Source: Euglena gracilis
Taxonomy: Eukaryota > Euglenida > Euglenophyceae > Euglenales
Assembly: GCA_039621445.1 (NCBI GenBank)
Contig: CP154954.1
Coordinates: 42,964,632 to 43,028,631 of the forward strand
Direction of reading: 5' to 3'
DNA: 64,000 bases
Position numbers and translations under genes: made by a program. The notes beneath the pieces were generated by a model, which saw only the letters and a program-made list of their open reading frames with translations, did not search any database and had not been told where the DNA came from. Positions 62,400 to 64,000 of this stretch are shown one piece after another (positions within the stretch are counted from its first letter, which is position 1; every line of letters starts with the position of its first letter).

Positions 62400-63700
62400 T
62401 TGGAATACCCTCCCACACCAGACTCCCGACGGAGGTCGTCATCTCTGCTGCCTTGAGCTGGAAAGGCTCATACGTTAGTGACAAAAACAGAGATTTGACG
62501 ATCTTAAAATATGGCTTTTTGGAAAAGGTGTTAGCTGTTTCATTGTTTGGCATCGCAATAACAATATTATCGACCCGGGGGGTCCAGCCGGCTGGATGTA
62601 AAAAGTTGCTGGCGCTGGATGGATCTCCGCTTGGGGATGGGAGATTCGGGGGGGGGTTCTTGCCAGCTGATGCCCAAAAATACAAAAAATAGGCAAAAGG
62701 TGCTCATTTCCAGCTGGCATGGAGCTTTTCACCCAAAGATTTGAGGCGAAACCCCCCAAGCCCCTTAAAAAAAAAACATTTTTGGCCATCGTTGTTATTT
62801 CGGTCCAGTCCAGCTGTTCCAGGCTGGCCAACGTTTTGCGTTCCACCCAACCCCCTCCCCGGGTCCACAGACCAGGAACCAGGTGCTGATTGAATGGACC
62901 CCCCGCTCTCAGGGTGTTCAGTGAGCGTTGTTTTTTTACATGGGGGGATCTCCGACCACACCCCCCAGTCTGACCTCCCCCTCAAATAAATTCTTCCCCA
63001 GCGCTTTGCGAAGGAAACCTGCGTTTTCATCATATGGAGTGTCAATCACCTGATACCACAACTTTGGGCACTTTTTGAAGCCCCTGATTTTTTTCTGGTT
63101 TTTCTGGCTTTTTTGTTGGGGTTTTTCCCCTGGAAGGAGGAGGGGGTTCGATTCCCTCCCTCCCCCCCCTGTGTGCGCTGTGGCCCTTTGTTTAGTGCCT
63201 TTCATCCCTTCTTCTGGCACTGGCGCTGGCATTGGCCCTTTTGTCTGTGTGCGTGAAGGTGGTCAGAGCCTGGCAGGATGTACCTTCTTTACGACTCCTG
63301 CCACCAAGCGCCCGCCAGGCACAAACTCAACTTTAGTTACCCCCTCCCCCCCAATCAAGAGGATTGAAGGAAGGGGAGGGGGGAACCATCCCCCTCCACC
63401 TTCATAGAATTTCACCCCCTCACAATTTCACAATTTCACATTTCTCGCTTTCACAATCAGCACACATTGCACGGAGCTGGCTCAAATCCACAATTGAGGG
63501 AGGATTCTCCCCGTCCGTCGAACGGTCAACGTTACAACTTATCTCCGGAAATCGTTTTCAATTTCAGTTTTTTTGAAAGTTAAAAAAAAATGTCTATGGA
63601 AAAGTTGCCAACATGAAATGTCACATGATGTTCTCTGTCTTTGTCCCTGAGTTGAGGAGAGAGGGGGGTCGAGGATGGATGTTTTTTAATCTCTCAAAAA
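62400..63700 (+). other. No recognised gene
   Basis: Element-like C/G-run and AT-rich DNA with CAGCGCTTTGCG near 62,999. No protein motif was seen. Confidence 0.4.
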
Positions 63701-63719
63701 ATATGCCGGTGCCGCCAGA

Positions 63720-63972
63720 ACACACACATGCAGGGAGACAGACACAACACATACACACACACACACCACACACACACCACACACACAAACACACACACAC
63801 ACACACAACACACACACACAAACACAACACACACAACACAACACACACACAACACACACACACACACACACACAACACACACACACACACACACACAACA
63901 CAACACACACACACACAACACACACACACAACACACACACACACACAACACACACACACACACACACACGCG
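63720..63972 (+). repeat. CA / ACACAACA microsatellite
   Basis: Some 250 bp of (CA)n with AACACA interruptions running almost to the window end. Long Cys/Val frames on the minus strand are artefacts. Confidence 0.98.
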
Positions 63973-64000
63973 TATGAGCGTGCGCGCAGACAGACACACA

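Overview
This window looks like nuclear DNA of a GC-rich, intron-rich protist. No bacterial gene layout, rRNA, tRNA or CRISPR array was seen. Exons are short (50-600 bp), very GC-rich and protein-like. They are separated by introns made of poly-C/poly-G runs, AT-rich 'ggccattttt' tracts and a small GGCGC hairpin. At least four of these intron-like blocks have terminal inverted repeats and exact 8-bp target-site duplications (TSDs), and two more have near-exact ones; several begin CAG and end CTG. Removing one block exactly restores the reading frame of an intron-free paralog elsewhere in the window. From established knowledge, this matches the 'nonconventional' introns of euglenids (CAG near the 5' end, CTG near the 3' end, ends that pair). 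I therefore favour a euglenid, with another introner-rich alga or dinoflagellate as the alternative. This is inference.

Layout: 1-3.3 kb, 3' part of a papain-family (C1) cysteine protease gene. 3.6-4.0 kb, TG-rich microsatellite. 5.6-9.5 kb, weak exons of an unknown gene with one clear transposon-like intron. 10.6-11.1 kb, ATGT/ATGG microsatellite. 13.2-16 kb and 22.0-23.7 kb, two paralogs of a signal-peptide, cysteine-rich secreted protein. 17.3-18.2 kb, a Ser/Glu/Lys-rich low-complexity protein. 18.5-20.4 kb and 35.9-50.3 kb, two copies of another exon set. 24.9-27.3 kb, a satellite region with a 38-bp perfect palindrome, 43-bp repeats and two 152-bp fold-back units in opposite orientation. 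27.5-35.4 kb, a tandem family of His/Glu/Lys-rich proteins, one with about 47 HKEGERHEE repeats. 53.8-62.4 kb, a nearly complete second papain-like protease gene.

The most striking object is a 12.6-kb element at 37,520-50,146. It has near-identical terminal inverted repeats beginning CTTAGGCGGCGCGAATTGCC and a 5-bp TSD (TAAGG). It carries one long multi-exon minus-strand gene whose product has a transposase-like core and a ParB-like domain (GQHRFLA), and a second minus-strand gene of unknown function. A short palindrome, CGG-N4-CCG in a GTGCGG...CCGCAC context, occurs 37 times along the element and was not noticed outside it. I propose that these are cis sites for the element's own ParB-like or transposase protein. 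The element sits in the second copy of the duplicated exon set, so the first copy gives an approximate empty site.

Exon boundaries are approximate unless splice sites or TSDs are quoted. All product calls rest on motifs read by eye.
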